This document shows, in pieces, positions 20,401 through 31,445 of a DNA stretch of 64,000 nucleotides; position 1 is the first letter of the stretch; each line of letters begins with the position of its first letter. The DNA comes from DASQPR01 sp963797675 (GTDB taxonomy: Bacteria; Actinomycetota; Actinomycetes; Mycobacteriales; Micromonosporaceae), in assembly GCA_963797675.1 (NCBI GenBank), contig CAWCQQ010000021.1, positions 135,184 to 199,183 of the forward strand. The letters run 5' to 3'. A model generated the notes under the pieces. It was given only the letters and a program-made list of their open reading frames with translations. It had not been told where the DNA came from and did not search any database. The position numbers and the translations under genes are program-made.

Positions 20401-21223
20401 CGGCGGCGAGGTAATGCCGTCGCCCGAGCCAGGTCGCATCAATGCGGACTACACGCTCCGGGAACAGCGGCTACCCAGTCCGGAGGAGTGGGAGCTGGCA
20501 CAGAGCCGGGCTATCGCGATTTTCGGCTTCCGTTCGCTCGCGCTGCGCCGGGGCCGACTGATGACGATCTTCGGGCGGGACCTCGCCCGGCAGGCTACCC
20601 AGCACCGGACCGGCGCGGCCGATCTCGTCGGGCATCTGGAACAGCACGCGAAGTGGCTAGAGATCGACCTGGACGTCAGCCCTGGACGGCTGGCGACCGC
20701 TCGCGCCGCAGCCGACCTGCTTGCCTCGTTGGAAGAGCGGCTGGCCGCGGTAGAGGTCATCGAACGTCTGGCCCGAGCGGACCTCAGTGGCCCCGCAGAC
20801 CGCACCGGCCGCAGCGTCAAGAGCGCGGCCCAGGTCGCCGCATCGTTGTCCGGCGCGCCCTGGGACACCTTCGAGATCATCGCGGGTCTACCGGAACCGT
20901 ATGCCACCGAGGCCGCCGTGATCATCTCGGAGATACGCGCCGCTGCGCGCGCCGATGAGCTGACCACCCCGCTGGCTCCTGTCCTGCAGCGCGCTCGGAG
21001 CGCAGCCACCGAATTGTTGCGCCGTGCGACACGCAAACCGCCGCCTCCGCCGTTGCCGTCTGTCAACCAGCCGACCAGGCCGGGCGGTGGCGATGGCGCT
21101 ACGTCCGACGGGGGTGTCACGGTGCCAGCCGCCGACGTGGATCAAGCGGTGGAGCAGGTGCGTGCCTTCGCCGCCGATCACAGCGCCGGCACCATCGAGG
21201 TGACCTGGAGAATCGTGCCGTGA
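17492..21223 (+). CDS. pglY: BREX type 2 ATPase PglY (BrxC family), frameshifted N-terminal third
   Basis: The large P-loop ATPase of the Pgl system, counterpart of BrxC. The N-terminus reads SVMPLLREVIEIPERTSTSD; Walker A GSFGSGKSH lies at 17,717-17,743; HSVWLDGRRFLLVPYHLLDA follows, and Walker B is LILFLDELILWL near 18,290. The segment up to about 18,280 is broken by six or so frame changes. From there to the end it is readable in one frame apart from a stop after LDAARRGAA (19,043-19,045), where homology continues in another frame through RVRAFTGDDRLIKTLLLASL to 21,223. The C-terminus ends in EVTWRIVP. Total length, about 1,240 residues, fits PglY. The stop overlaps the pglZ start. Confidence 0.87.
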
Positions 21224-23953
21224 CTCAGGCTTTCGTGCCCGCTCGGGCCCTGCGGATCAGCCCGGTCGCCCTCCGGCAGAAGGTTACGCAGCAGCTTGAG
21301 CGGCATCGCAACGGCAGCGCGCACCCGGTGATGCTGCTCAGGGCGGAGCCGGTCTGGCCACACGACCCGATCGTCCTGCTGCCGGACGGACGTTCCGCCC
21401 ACGTCGTTGCTTGCGAGTCGCCTCTGGCGATCTGGGACCAATTGGTTACCGACCGGCCCGACGAGGTGCTGGTCTTGCTCACCGACCTCGCCGAGTCTGC
21501 TCTCGGCGACGGCGTCCGAAGCCGCGTCTTTCGCCATCGGGTCATCGCTGTGGAACCTTGGGACCTTGTCGTCGACGCGTTCGGTGCCCGGCAACCTGAC
21601 AGTGCATTGGAACAGGAGGCGTGGGCCGGAGAGGCCCTCGTCGACGCCATGCCAACGGCCGGTTGGCCGAAACTCGCCACGCCAGTACTGACCCGCGACG
21701 TCGCTTTGCGCCACCTCGCTGCCGTACGTCTCGGCCTGGATCGGCGCGGTGGCAACCCGGACGACCTCGACGTCGAGGCTCTGTTGCGTTGGAGCGCCGA
21801 ACCCGGGGCAGTCGAAGCGTTCGGGCTCCTGCGTGCTGCGGAACGGGACGGCCTCTCGAGATGGCTCACCAGCCAGTATGGAAGTCCGGCACGGGCGATC
21901 TTCGCACTCGTCACCGCCGGACACGGTGATGAAGCCCTGCCCCTCGGCCTCGTCTGTCACGCCGTTTGGCGCGCCGGCGGCACCGACGCTATTCGCGCCC
22001 GGGGACGCATCGATCAGTACTTCGGCAAGCTCGACGACGACGCGATCATCACCGGTTTCGCCGACGCCGTCGTGCAGGCAGTCCACGGGATGCTGTCGGC
22101 GCCGGAGCCGGAGGCCCGGCGGCACGGGCACGCCGTGCTGGACCGGGCCGAAGAACTCCTCATCCAATTCGGCGCCGTCTCCAGCGCCGGTGACAGCCCC
22201 GTCCTGCGAACCGGATTCACCCAGCGGATCGGAGCTGCGGCAAAAGCGTTGCTGGCAGCGCTGCGCAACCCTGGGGAGCAGGCGCTTGATGCTGATATCC
22301 GCAGCCTGACCGAGCACGAACTAGCCGCATCGGAATCGCAGCGGGTCCGCCGGATCGAGATGGCGCAGCGACTTGTGCGCTGGCTCAGTGGTGACGTCCG
22401 TCCGCCAGCCAGCGTGGCCGACGGCGTGGACCGGCAGATCGGAGACTGGGGCTGGGTCGATGTGGCGATCGATCACGTCTGGGCCGGTGACGACGCACAC
22501 CCCGAACTGCAGGCTGCGTTCCGGGAGATCTACGGACGTGCCCAAGAACGACGGCGGGCCATGGACGAAGCGTTCGCAGGCAGGCTGCAGGCCTGGGCCA
22601 CCGCTGGACCCGGCAACGACGGCGGCCTGCTCACGGTCGAGAACCTACTTCCGCGGGTCGTAGAACCCCTCCTCCGGGCCGATCGCCGAGTCCTGCTCGT
22701 CGTGCTCGACGGCATGAGCGCAGCCGTCGCCATCCAACTTGCCGACGAGCTGTCGCAGCACTGGGTCGAGTACGACCCGCTCGCAGGCTCGGAAGCCGGT
22801 CGGCGGCGCGGCGTCGTGGCGGCTCTTCCCACGCTGACCGCGGTCTCCCGGACGTCACTATTCGCCGGCGCGCTGCGCAGCGGCAATCAGGAGAACGAGA
22901 AGCGCTTCTTCGCGGGCGGCAGGTGGGGCAAGGACGCCAAGATCTTCCACAAAGGGCCGGCACGTGGTGGGGCCGGCGAGATGTTCGCCGGTGAGCTGGC
23001 CGACGCGGTGGCCGATTCGGGCAACCTGGTCGCTGTGGTGATCAATACCGTCGACGAGTCGCTCGCCCACGGGCGGGAAGGTAGCGAAGCCGGGTGGCAG
23101 CTCGGCGACATCGGCTTCCTGCGCAGCCTCCTGGATCTCGCCCGCTCGTCGGGCCGGGCCGTCATCATCACCAGCGACCACGGGCATGTGCTGGAACGCG
23201 GCGGCGAGAAGGTGCGGGCGGCAGACGTTGCCTCTGCCCGGCATCGGACGGGCGCGGGACCGGTCCAGTCGGGAGAGGTCGAGTTGTCCGGTCCCAGAGT
23301 CGTCGCCCCGGAGAATAGGATCATCGCCCTGTGGGATCCGCTGCTGCGCTACCAGTCCAGCAAGGCCGGCTACCACGGCGGGGCCTCATTGGCCGAGGTC
23401 ACTATTCCGCTGTTGGCTTTCCTGCTACCTCATGTGACCGACGTACCGGCTGGTTGGTCCGCCGTCGCGGTACGCAGGCCGCAGTGGTGGCAGCCGCAGT
23501 CCGCGCCGACCACAATGGCCGCTGAGCTGCCATCGCCCGCGTCCAAGCCACGCCGACGGCCCACCGTCGCGGCTGGCGAGACGTTGTTCGATATTCCCGA
23601 GCACTCCGGCGGCACCCACGACGCAGGACGACCGCGCCGACCTCGTCGGCGAACTCAAGGAAAGCGAGCTATTCGCTGCCCAGCACGCGCTGACGCCCCG
23701 TCGTCTCGACGTCAAGAAGGTCGAGGCAGCATTGCGTGCGCTGGTGGAGGCCAAGGGCGTACTTCCGGCGGCCGTCCTCGCCGAACGTGCCGGCGAGATC
23801 CCTGCCCGGGCGACCGGATTCGTCAGCACGCTGCAGCGCATCTTCAACGTGGACAACTACCCCGTGCTGTCCCTGATCGACGACGGGCGCACCGTGCGAC
23901 TGGACATCCGCCTGCTGCGTGAGCAGTTCCGGCTCTCCGGAGAAACGTCGTGA
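21220..23953 (+). CDS. pglZ: BREX type 2 alkaline-phosphatase-superfamily protein PglZ, one frameshift
   Basis: PglZ, the core BREX protein present in all types. The GTG at 21,220 overlaps the pglY stop. The PglZ/alkaline phosphatase fold is marked by the metal-binding strand LLVVLDGMSAAVA (residue about 490) and the later IITSDHGHVLERGG (about 650), with ALPTLTAVSRTSLF between them supplying the usual Ser/Thr region. The frame changes near 23,630 at ACCCACG, a run of C, and the homologous tail then reads ADLVGELKESELFAAQHAL through FNVDNYPVLSLIDDGRTVRL to the TGA at 23,951-23,953. The 911-residue span fits the family. In Streptomyces, PglZ has been described as toxic when not balanced by PglX. 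Confidence 0.9.
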
Positions 23954-25271
23954 GCAGTGTCAGCCCGCTGCGGCGCCGCGAGGTCATCGACGCGCTGCGC
24001 CGCGGCGCCGTACCCTCGACACGGCCTGGACCTGCTCGCCGTCGGCCTGGACCGGTTCACCGCGGCCATCGACGACGACCTCGAACGCGGTCGCCGCCGG
24101 CGGCTGCGGTCTTCAAGGCCGTCCGCGGCGAGTACGGCTCCGGCAAGACCTTCTTCACCCGCTGGCTGGCCGAGCGCGCCAAGCGCGCGGCTTGGCCACC
24201 GCCGAGGTGCAGATCTCCGAGACCGAGACACCGCTGCACCGGCTGGAGACGGTCTACCGCCGGCTCACCGAGCGGCTCACCACCGCGACCGTTCCCGCCC
24301 AGCGCGCTGCGCCCGGTCGTCGACGGCTGGTTCTTCGCTCTGGAAGAGGATGTGCTGGCCGCCGGGACGGTCGACTGCCGATGACGCCGGCGGCTCTCGA
24401 CCGTGCGGTCGGTGACCTGCTGGATCGGCGACTTGCCGAAGTCAGCCGCAGCGCACCGGCGTTCGCCGCCGCCCTGCGCGGCTACCGGCGCGCCGGCCTG
24501 TCCGGCGACGCCGCCACCGCCGACGGCCTTGCTGGCCTGGCTGGGCGGCCAACCGCACGTGGCCGCCGCCGCGCGACGGGTCGCCGGCGTCAAGGGCGAT
24601 CTGGACCACTTCGGCGCCCTCAGCTTCCTGCAGGGGCTGCTCACCGTGCTGCGCGACAGCGGCCATCCCGGCCTGCTGCTCGTCCTCGACGAGGTCGAGA
24701 CGCTGCAGCGGGTCCGCTCCGACGCGCGGGACAAGGCCCTCAACGCGCTGCGGCAACTGATCGACGAGGTGTACGCCGGCCGCTTCCCGGGCCTGTACCT
24801 GGTCATCACCGGCACGCCCGCGTTCTTCGACGGGCAGCAGGGCGTGCAGCGCCTCGCGCCGCTGGCCCAGCGGCTCGCCACCGACTTCGGCACCGACCCG
24901 CGGTTCGACAACCCGCGCGCCGTGCAGATCCGGCTGCCCGGCTTCACCGTCGACTCGCTGGTCGAGCTGGGCGGCAGGGTCCGCGACCTGTACGCCGACG
25001 GGTCATCCGCCGCCGAGCGGGTCCGCGATCATCGTCGATGACGCATACCTCGGTCAGCTGGCCCGCGCCGTTGCCGGCGGACTGGGCGGCAAGGTCGGCG
25101 TCGCGCCCCGCCTCTTCCTGAAGAAGCTCGTCGGCGACGTGCTCGACCGGGTCGACCAGTTCCCCGACTTCGACCCCCGCCAGCACTACGCGCTCACGAT
25201 GTCGCACCGCCGAGATGACCGACGTGGAACGCAACGCCGCCAGCGCCGACGACATCGCTCTCGACCTGTGA
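23950..25271 (+). CDS. brxD: BREX type 2 ATP-binding protein BrxD, frameshifted
   Basis: An ATPase of the BrxD (DUF2791/ORC-like) family, found only in BREX type 2 and 3 clusters. The N-terminus SSVSPLRRREVIDALRRGAV and GLDLLAVGLDRFTAAIDDDL matches BrxD; Walker A GSGKT is at 24,136-24,150, then AEVQISETETPLHRLETVYR, Walker B LLLVLDEVETL near 24,680, and a sensor-type LYLVITGTPAFF. The frame changes at about 24,015, 24,095, 24,190, 24,300, 24,385, 24,520, 25,010 and 25,205. The GTG start overlaps the pglZ stop and the TGA overlaps brxHI, so pglY-pglZ-brxD-brxHI form one coupled operon. Confidence 0.85.
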
Positions 25272-27418
25272 CCGCTCCCGCCGCCGACCTGCTGCACCCG
25301 GTCCTGCTGCACCACATCGTCAACTCCCTGCGTGGCCCGGCCTGCGCCCGTTGCAGGAGGAGCGGTCGAGCCGCTTGCTCGCCGGCGAGGACGCCCTGCT
25401 GCTGGCGCCCACCGCCGGCGGCAAGACCGAGGCAGCGGCCATTTCCGCTGCTGTCCCGGATGGCCGCCGAGGGCTGGCCCGGCACGTCGGTGCTCTACCT
25501 CTGCCCGCTGAGGGCGCTGCTCAACAACCTGCATCCCCGGCTGGAGAGGTACGCCGGCTGGCTCGGGCCGGCGGGCCGCCCTCTGGCACGGCGACGTCAC
25601 CGCGTCCCGGCGGCGGGCAATCCTGGCCGCCCGCCCGGACATCCTGCTGACCACGCCGGAGTCGCTGGAGTCGATGCTGGTCAGCCTCAACGTCGACCAC
25701 GCGCGTTCTTCTCCGGCCTGCGCGCCGTCGTCGTCGACGAGGTCCATGCGTTCGCCGGCGACGACCGAGGCTGGCACCTGCTCGCCGTCCTGGAACGGCT
25801 CACCCATCTCGATCGGCCGACCGCTCCAGCGGGTCGGTCTGTCGGCGACCGTCGGCAACCCGGACGAGCTGCTGACCTGGCTGCAGGGCTCCGGCGCGGG
25901 CACCCGGCCCGGCGCGCGTCGTCGCGCCGGATGCTGTCCGTCCGCCGCTACCGGCGCGAGCTGCTCCCTCCGTGCCGCCCGGTGAGATCGAGCTCGACTA
26001 CGTCGGCTCGCTGCCAGAACGCCGCCACGGTGCATCGCCGCTCTGCACGCCGGCGAAAAGCGGCTGGTCTTCTGCGAGTCCCGGCAGGCCGGTCGAGGAA
26101 CTCGGCAGTCTCCTACGCGGCCGCGGCATCACCACGTTCCTGTCGCACGCCTCGCTCTCCGCCGACGAGCGGCGTCGCTCGGAGGAGGCGTTCGCCGAGG
26201 CCCGCGACTGCGTGATCGTCTCCACCAGCACGCTCGAACTCGGCATCGACGTCGGCGACCTCGACCGGGTCATCCAGATCGACTCGCCCGCGACCGTGGC
26301 GTCGTTCCTGCAACGACTCGGGCGCACCGGCCGGCGGCCCGGCAGCACCCGCAACTGCCTCTTCCTCACCCGCGACGGCGACTCCCTGCTCGAGGCCGCC
26401 GCGCTGCTGCTGCTGTGGGGCCGTGGATGGGTCGAGCCCGTCATCGCCGCCGCCCGAGCCGCGGCACATCGTCGCCCAGCAGATCCTCGCGCTGTGCCTG
26501 CAGGAGCACCGAGTCGGCGACCAGACTCTGGGCGCAGTGGTGGAACGGACTCGCGCCCGTTCGACCGGCAGCGCCGACCCGATCGTGCGCTACCTAGTCG
26601 AGCAGGGCTACCTCGACAGCGACGCCGGCATGCTGCTTCATCGGCCCCGAGGCCGAACGGCGGTTCGGGCACCGCCACTTCATGGGCATGACCGCGGTCT
26701 TCACCGGCGCACCCGAATTCACCGTGCTGGCCGGCCGCGACGAACTCGGCCGGATCGACCCCGCGCTGCTCACCGAGGAGGTCAAGGGCGACCGCGCGGC
26801 TCCTGCTCGGCGGACGCAGCTGGCGAGTCACCTACATCGACTGGCGGCGTCGGCGCTGCTTCGTCGAACCCGCCGACGGCGGCGGCAAGGCGCGCTGGAC
26901 GACGGCGGAGGCGGCTGGTCCGGACTCGGATTCGAGCTGAGCCGCGCCATGCGCGAGGTGCTGCTCGGCGCTGACCCGCCGGTGAAGCTCACCCGGCGAG
27001 CCATCGACCGCCTCGCTCAGGTGCGTGAGGATGCGATCGTCGCTGGTGCATCCCGGGAGGCAACGTCATCCTGCGCGACCATCGCGGCGACGACCTGCGC
27101 TGGTGGACCTGGGCGGGCTTCCGCGCGAACGCCACACTCGCCGCCACACTGGCCGAGGTCGTCGACCCGATGCAACGCTTCGACGACCGGCACATCCGAC
27201 TCCGAGAGAACGTCACCCCTGCCGAGTGGCGGGCGCTCATCGCCGACGCCAGCCAGCGACTCTGCCTGCCTGACGTCAACAAGAAGGCACTCGACGGGCT
27301 GAAATTCAGCCAGGCCCTACCGGAACGGCTCGCAATGGCGACGTTGGCCGCGCGACTCGCCGATCTTGACGGTGCTGACGCTGCCCTTCGCGAGGTCGTG
27401 CGGTTCGTGCATGGGTAG
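25268..27418 (+). CDS. brxHI: BREX type 2 Lhr-like DEVH helicase BrxHI, frameshifted
   Basis: A superfamily 2 helicase of the Lhr type that closes BREX type 2 operons. Motif I is LLAPTAGGKTEAA (about 25,400-25,435), followed by VLYLCPLRALLNNLHPRL (Ia), LLTTPESLESML, the DEVH box in VVVDEVHAFAGDDRG (about 25,728) and GLSATVGNP (III). The second RecA-like domain is clean: RLVFCESRQAVEEL, STSTLELGIDVGDLDRV and FLQRLGRTGRR (VI). The C-terminus ends ADAALREVVRFVHG. About 717 residues if the dozen frame changes are ignored, as expected. The GTG overlaps the brxD stop in GTGA. Confidence 0.87.
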
Positions 27419-27729
27419 CGGGTGCCTGGCAAGCACGCCGGCGGACCAGATTTGGTGAGACGCAGACCAGTTCTCGCGAGACAGGACAACAGGACAGTGC
27501 GGGCTTGGAACAGCTCGGCTTGCAGGCTGCTGAGGGCCTGGCGTTCCAGCGCGTAGTCGCATCTGATCGAACAGGCGGCGGCTGGTAGCAAGATAGCGAT
27601 CTGGTACCCAGATCGGGGTATCGACCGGGCGCGGTCGATATGGCTGCGCCGGAGCAGGCCTCGGTCGGTCGGCCGCTACCAGGTCTGGTAACGCTGCGGG
27701 CATACACGCGTCTGGTCATCCTCGGGATC
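27419..27729. other. intergenic region between brxHI and mobC
   Basis: No gene is supported here on either strand. The notable feature is GGTCTGGTAAC at 27,682-27,692, an 11-mer that occurs again at 30,124-30,134 and inverted at 30,138-30,148, within GTTACC-rich sequence. Because it lies just before the mobilization genes, this stretch could include the transfer origin (oriT) and the mobC promoter, but no nic-site family consensus was recognised. Confidence 0.35.
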
Positions 27730-28172
27730 GTGGACGATCAGTCAGTCAGCGTCACCGCGTCCCGCAGGAAGCCATCCGGATCAGCGGCACCGTCAGCACG
27801 CCGGTCCGCGCCGCCCGCACCGCGTCAACGGCCGCTACAGCGACAGCGAGCTGCACGAGATCCAGACAGCAGCCGCCTGGTCCGGACTGACCCTGGCCGG
27901 GTTCTGCGCCGAGGCGGCGCTGGCCGCAGCCCGCGGCGCGACGGCAGCCGGTCCCGGATCGGCGAACGAGACACTGCGTGCCCTGCTGCGTCAGTTGTTC
28001 GCGGCGCGCACAGCGGTCAACCGGTTCGGCACCAACGTCAACCAGGTCGCCGCCGCCTACAACTCCACCGGCGAGCTGCCCGGTCCACGCCGACGCCGCG
28101 ATCGCGTTGTGCGGCCGGGCCGTCGGGCGCCTCGACGAAGTGGTCACGCTGATTCGGGCGGCGTTGCGGTGA
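27730..28172 (+). CDS. mobC: MobC-like relaxosome accessory protein, frameshifted
   Basis: A small ribbon-helix-helix type mobilization protein that assists a relaxase at oriT. The conserved segments are GRYSDSELHEIQTAAAWSGL, TLAGFCAEAALAAARG, LRQLFAARTAVNRFGTNVNQ and the C-terminal ALCGRAVGRLDEVVTLIRAA, the usual MobC arrangement. They lie in three frames, with changes near 27,775, 27,815 and 28,080. The GTG at 27,730 (DDQSVSVTASR) is the likeliest start, though without a clear Shine-Dalgarno. The stop overlaps the relaxase GTG, as usual for mobC-relaxase pairs. Confidence 0.72.
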
Positions 28173-29704
28173 TCGGCCGGGTCCATCCGCGCGGTACCCG
28201 CATCGGTGGCCTCATCCGCTACCTGTACGGCCCCGGCAAACACGAAGAACACACCAACCCGCGCCTGGTCGCCGCCTGGCAGGGCAGCGGCGACCTCCAC
28301 ACCCTGGAGCCAACCACCACAGCCGACCGGTCGCCGCGACTTCCGTGCCCTGGTCGCTCTCCTGGAAGATCCGCTGCTCGCCGCCGACCACGCGCCGGCG
28401 AAGCCGGTGTGGCACCTCTCGTTGCGGGCGGCTCCGCAGGACCGCATCCTGTCCGACGAGCAGTGGGGGCACATCGCCGCCGAGGTCATGGCCCACACCG
28501 GCCTGGCCCGCCACGACGACCCGGACGCGATCCGCTGGATCGCGGTACGCCACGGCCCCGACCACATCCACATCGCCGCGATCCTGGTCCGCCAGGACGG
28601 CCGCACCGAGACCGCGTTCCGCGACTACCTGCGCACCCGCGCCGCCGCCCAAGACATCGAAGCGCCGCTACGGCCTGCACCAAACCGCGCCGGCCGATCG
28701 CACCGCCGTACGCCGCCCGACCAGCACCGAATCCCGCAAGGCGACCCGGCAGCGACGCACCGAGGCACCGCGCGACCGGCTACGCCGCGACGTGCGTCAC
28801 GCGGCAGCGGCAGCCGCCACCGAAGCCGAGTTCTTCGACCGGCTCCAGCAGGCCGGCGTCATCGTCAAGCTGCGCCACAGCCAGCACGACAACAGCCAGG
28901 TCACCGGGTACGCCGTCGCCCTGCCCGACGCGACCACCGCCGCAGGAGACCCGGTCTTCTACTCCGGTGGCAAGCTGGCCCCGGATCTGAGCCTGCCCCG
29001 GCTACGACACCGCTGGCAGCAAGCCACCGACCCCGGATGGTCGATGCCGACCAACGCGGCAGCCCGAGGGCAGGCGTACGCCTACGCCGCCGAACAGATC
29101 CGCACCGCAACCGGACAGATGAAGACCGGCAGCCTGACCGACGATGGCGAGGCCGATGCTGCCGCGATGGCCGCCGCCGACGTGCTCACCGTGACCGCCC
29201 GAACGATGGAAGGCCGCACGGCGTGGACCGCTGTCCCGCGCTGCCGAGACACTCGACCGGGCCGCGCGCCTTCCCTACGGCCGGCAGCCCCGGAGCACCA
29301 GCCACATGCCAGCGGCTGCGGTCTATTTCCCGGCTGATCGCGGCAATGGGCAGCCCCGAAGGTGACCCGACGCTGTACACCGTCATCAAGCTCCTGGCCG
29401 ACCTGGCGCGACTGGCCGACACCCTCGCCATCCTGCGCCAATCCCAGCACCGCCTGCATCAAGCCGCGCCGCGCGGCAAGCCGCCACCACCCTGCGAACG
29501 ATCACCACCCCCACCGACAGCTCGCCGACCACCACCGGCCCGGATCTGCGCCGCCCGTACGGGCCATCGCCTCGGCCGTCTCGCCACCGGTAACAGGCGC
29601 CCAAGCGTGACCAGGGTCAGGCCGCAGCCGCCGACAACTCGACCGGGGCATTGCCGGACTGGATCACCGAAGCCGTGACCCGGTGCCGGGCCACTGTCGC
29701 ATGA
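28169..29704 (+). CDS. MOB-type relaxase/mobilization nuclease, frameshifted
   Basis: The DNA-nicking relaxase that starts conjugative transfer of the element. The N-terminus IGRVHPRGTRIGGLIRYLYG, then HLSLRAAPQDRILSDEQW, the histidine triad-type motif HGPDHIHIAAILVRQDGR (metal and DNA nicking) and TGYAVALPD plus YSGGKLAPDLSLPRLRHRW are typical of relaxases of actinomycete integrative elements. Frames change near 28,325, 28,672 and 29,240; the helical C-terminal part (SRLIAAMGSPEGDPTLYTVI, LADLARLADTLAILRQSQHR) lies in another frame. The end is uncertain: TAA at 29,591-29,593 or, with one more break, TGA at 29,702-29,704 after LPDWITEAVTRCRATVA. It is coupled to mobC. Confidence 0.75.
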
Positions 29705-29756
29705 CTCGACCAGGTCGCCGGCCGCATCACCCGCCGACTCCGACAACTCGGACCGG

Positions 29757-30008
29757 TCACCATCCCGTTTCGGGTGACCGCTGGCGGTAGGACGGCCGGC
29801 GGCATGGCCGGGACCGGCCATGCCGGCAGGCCGGATCGTCGTCCGGGCAGAGGTAGGCGGCTGCGGCAGCGGCAAGGATCGCCTGCCAGCGTTGCTTGAC
29901 CTCGTCCGGTGGGATGACGATGCCGAGGAACGCGTCGTAGGTGTCGTGGTAACGGTCGTCCATTGCGTCGCCGTGCCGGTCGCGGCGCGGCTCCTCGTCG
30001 TCGTCCAC
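29757..30008 (-). CDS. small element-encoded hypothetical protein (83 aa)
   Basis: A short acidic protein, convergent with the relaxase. The core AFLGIVIPPDEVKQRWQAIL followed by AAAAAYLCPDDDPACRHGR looks like real protein and recalls small proteins of Streptomyces plasmids and integrative elements. The GTG at 30,008 (start VDDDEEPRRD) is chosen because AGGAGA lies about ten bases upstream; an ATG at 29,963 is an alternative. Function unknown. Confidence 0.5.
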   Translation of the reverse strand: MDDDEEPRRDRHGDAMDDRYHDTYDAFLGIVIPPDEVKQRWQAILAAAAAAYLCPDDDPACRHGRSRPCRRPSYRQRSPETGW

Positions 30009-30123
30009 GTGTTCTCGTCTCCTGTCCGGAACGTGCGTCGCCCGCGAGCGTTCCGTGCCGGGAACGCCGACGTTCCGCCGGCACGGCGGGTGTCTTCCGT
30101 GGAATGGCGCCACGGTGGGAACG

Positions 30124-30148
30124 GGTCTGGTAACGGCGTTACCAGACC
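30124..30148. repeat. perfect 11-bp dyad (GGTCTGGTAAC / GTTACCAGACC) in a GGAAC-rich leader
   Basis: The two arms, 30,124-30,134 and 30,138-30,148, are exact inverted copies separated by GGC. The surrounding 380 bases (30,009-30,389) hold no convincing gene but over ten GGAAC/GTTCC words. The same 11-mer occurs before mobC at 27,682, and its GTTACCAGA core beside xis at 8132. This looks like a binding site of an element regulator or part of a transfer or replication origin. Confidence 0.5.
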
Positions 30149-30389
30149 GTGGAACCGGGCGAATGCCACTGGTAGCGTTCCGGTCACGCCGATGGCGGAC
30201 CATGCCCATGCCCGCGCGGAACGCCGCCGGTCACCGTTCCGGCACGGGTTGGAACGTCGCCGGAGCGGTGCGCGGAACGCGACCCGGAACAGCGCCGTGC
30301 CTCGCGTGTAACAGGGCGGTTGTGGTGGTCAGGCGCTCTTGTCGGTCATACGGTTGCCGCGGTCGAGTGCCTGTCGTCACGGCGGGCCG

Positions 30390-31232
30390 TCACCTGTTCG
30401 CCGCTGCCTGGAGCAGATCGAGTGTGTCGCCGGGCGACAGCGCTACCTCGGTGAGCCCGTCGAACAGCGTCTCGTAACGCCGGACATCCCGGTCGCGTTC
30501 GAAGAAGAGGCCCACGCCCGCGCCTTCGACGACCGCGCAGCCCGGCCTCGACGAGTCGCCGCCGTCAACGATCGCAAATGACCCATCCATCCCCGGATGC
30601 GCTCCTGTGGCCAGGGGCAGGATGTGAATCGTCACGTCGGAACTGGTCGCCATCGTGACGAGCTTGGCGAGCTGGTCTTTCATCACGCCCGGACCACCGA
30701 CGGCGCGACGCAGCACGGTTTCGTCCATGACCACCCGCAGGTCGAGTACGTCAGCGCCGTCCAGCGCGCGTTGTCGTCGCTCGATGGCGGCGAGGCGGGC
30801 GCTGACCTGAGCGGTCGTGAGGTGAAAACCGGTCACGTCGAGCAGGTGGCGCGCGTAGGCGCAGGTCCGGAGCAGCGCCGGAATCGACTGCGAGGCATAC
30901 ATCCGGACCTGGGAGGCGGCCCCTTCAAACTGCGCATAGGCGTTCGAGAATTCCGGCTCCGGCAGGCACCACGCTTCAGTGCTGCTCGCCTCCTGCGCCC
31001 GCTGTCGGAACCTCGCGATGTCGTCGTCCAGCAGCCCGTACAGCGTCACCATACGCGTGACCTCGACGGCCCCCACCGGAATGTTTCCCGTCTCGATCTG
31101 GCTGGCTCTGCTCGCCGTCATGTCGAGCCGTTCGGCCGCGATCTCCAATGGCAGGCCCGCCCGCTCGCGCAATGAGCGGATCTGGCTGCCGAGCCGGCGT
31201 CGCCGCAGGGTCGTGGAGCCCGACGTGACCAC
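30390..31232 (-). CDS. XRE-family regulator with DUF5753 domain
   Basis: A transcription regulator of about 280 residues. The N-terminal XRE helix-turn-helix is LGSQIRSLRERAGLPLEIAA followed by ERLDMTASRASQIETG; the rest is a DUF5753 (Scr1-type) domain, with VRMYASQSIPALLRTCAYAR, LRVVMDETVLRRAVGG, VTIHILPLATGAHPGMDGSF and the C-terminal FDGLTEVALSPGDTLDLLQ. These regulators are very common in actinomycetes, often beside a DUF397 partner; none is seen here. The GTG at 31,232 is preferred because AGAGGA lies 8 bases upstream. Intact frame. Confidence 0.85.
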   Translation of the reverse strand: MVTSGSTTLRRRRLGSQIRSLRERAGLPLEIAAERLDMTASRASQIETGNIPVGAVEVTRMVTLYGLLDDDIARFRQRAQEASSTEAWCLPEPEFSNAYAQFEGAASQVRMYASQSIPALLRTCAYARHLLDVTGFHLTTAQVSARLAAIERRQRALDGADVLDLRVVMDETVLRRAVGGPGVMKDQLAKLVTMATSSDVTIHILPLATGAHPGMDGSFAIVDGGDSSRPGCAVVEGAGVGLFFERDRDVRRYETLFDGLTEVALSPGDTLDLLQAAANR

Positions 31233-31445
31233 AGTTCGTCCTCTCGTTGAAGTCGGGTGATGACGTGCCTTCACGCTGTATGTCCTCCGTCGCGCGACAT
31301 GCCGCGTCTATCGTGAAGCGGACGGCCCTCCCCGCGGCCCCTACCCCAAGCAGGACCGTCCGCAGCTCATGTGGCTCGTGACTCCGCCTGCCACGCCCCC
31401 GCGCCGTGCAGTCGCCGGGTCGCGGCCGGTAGCACTTCGAGCCGA

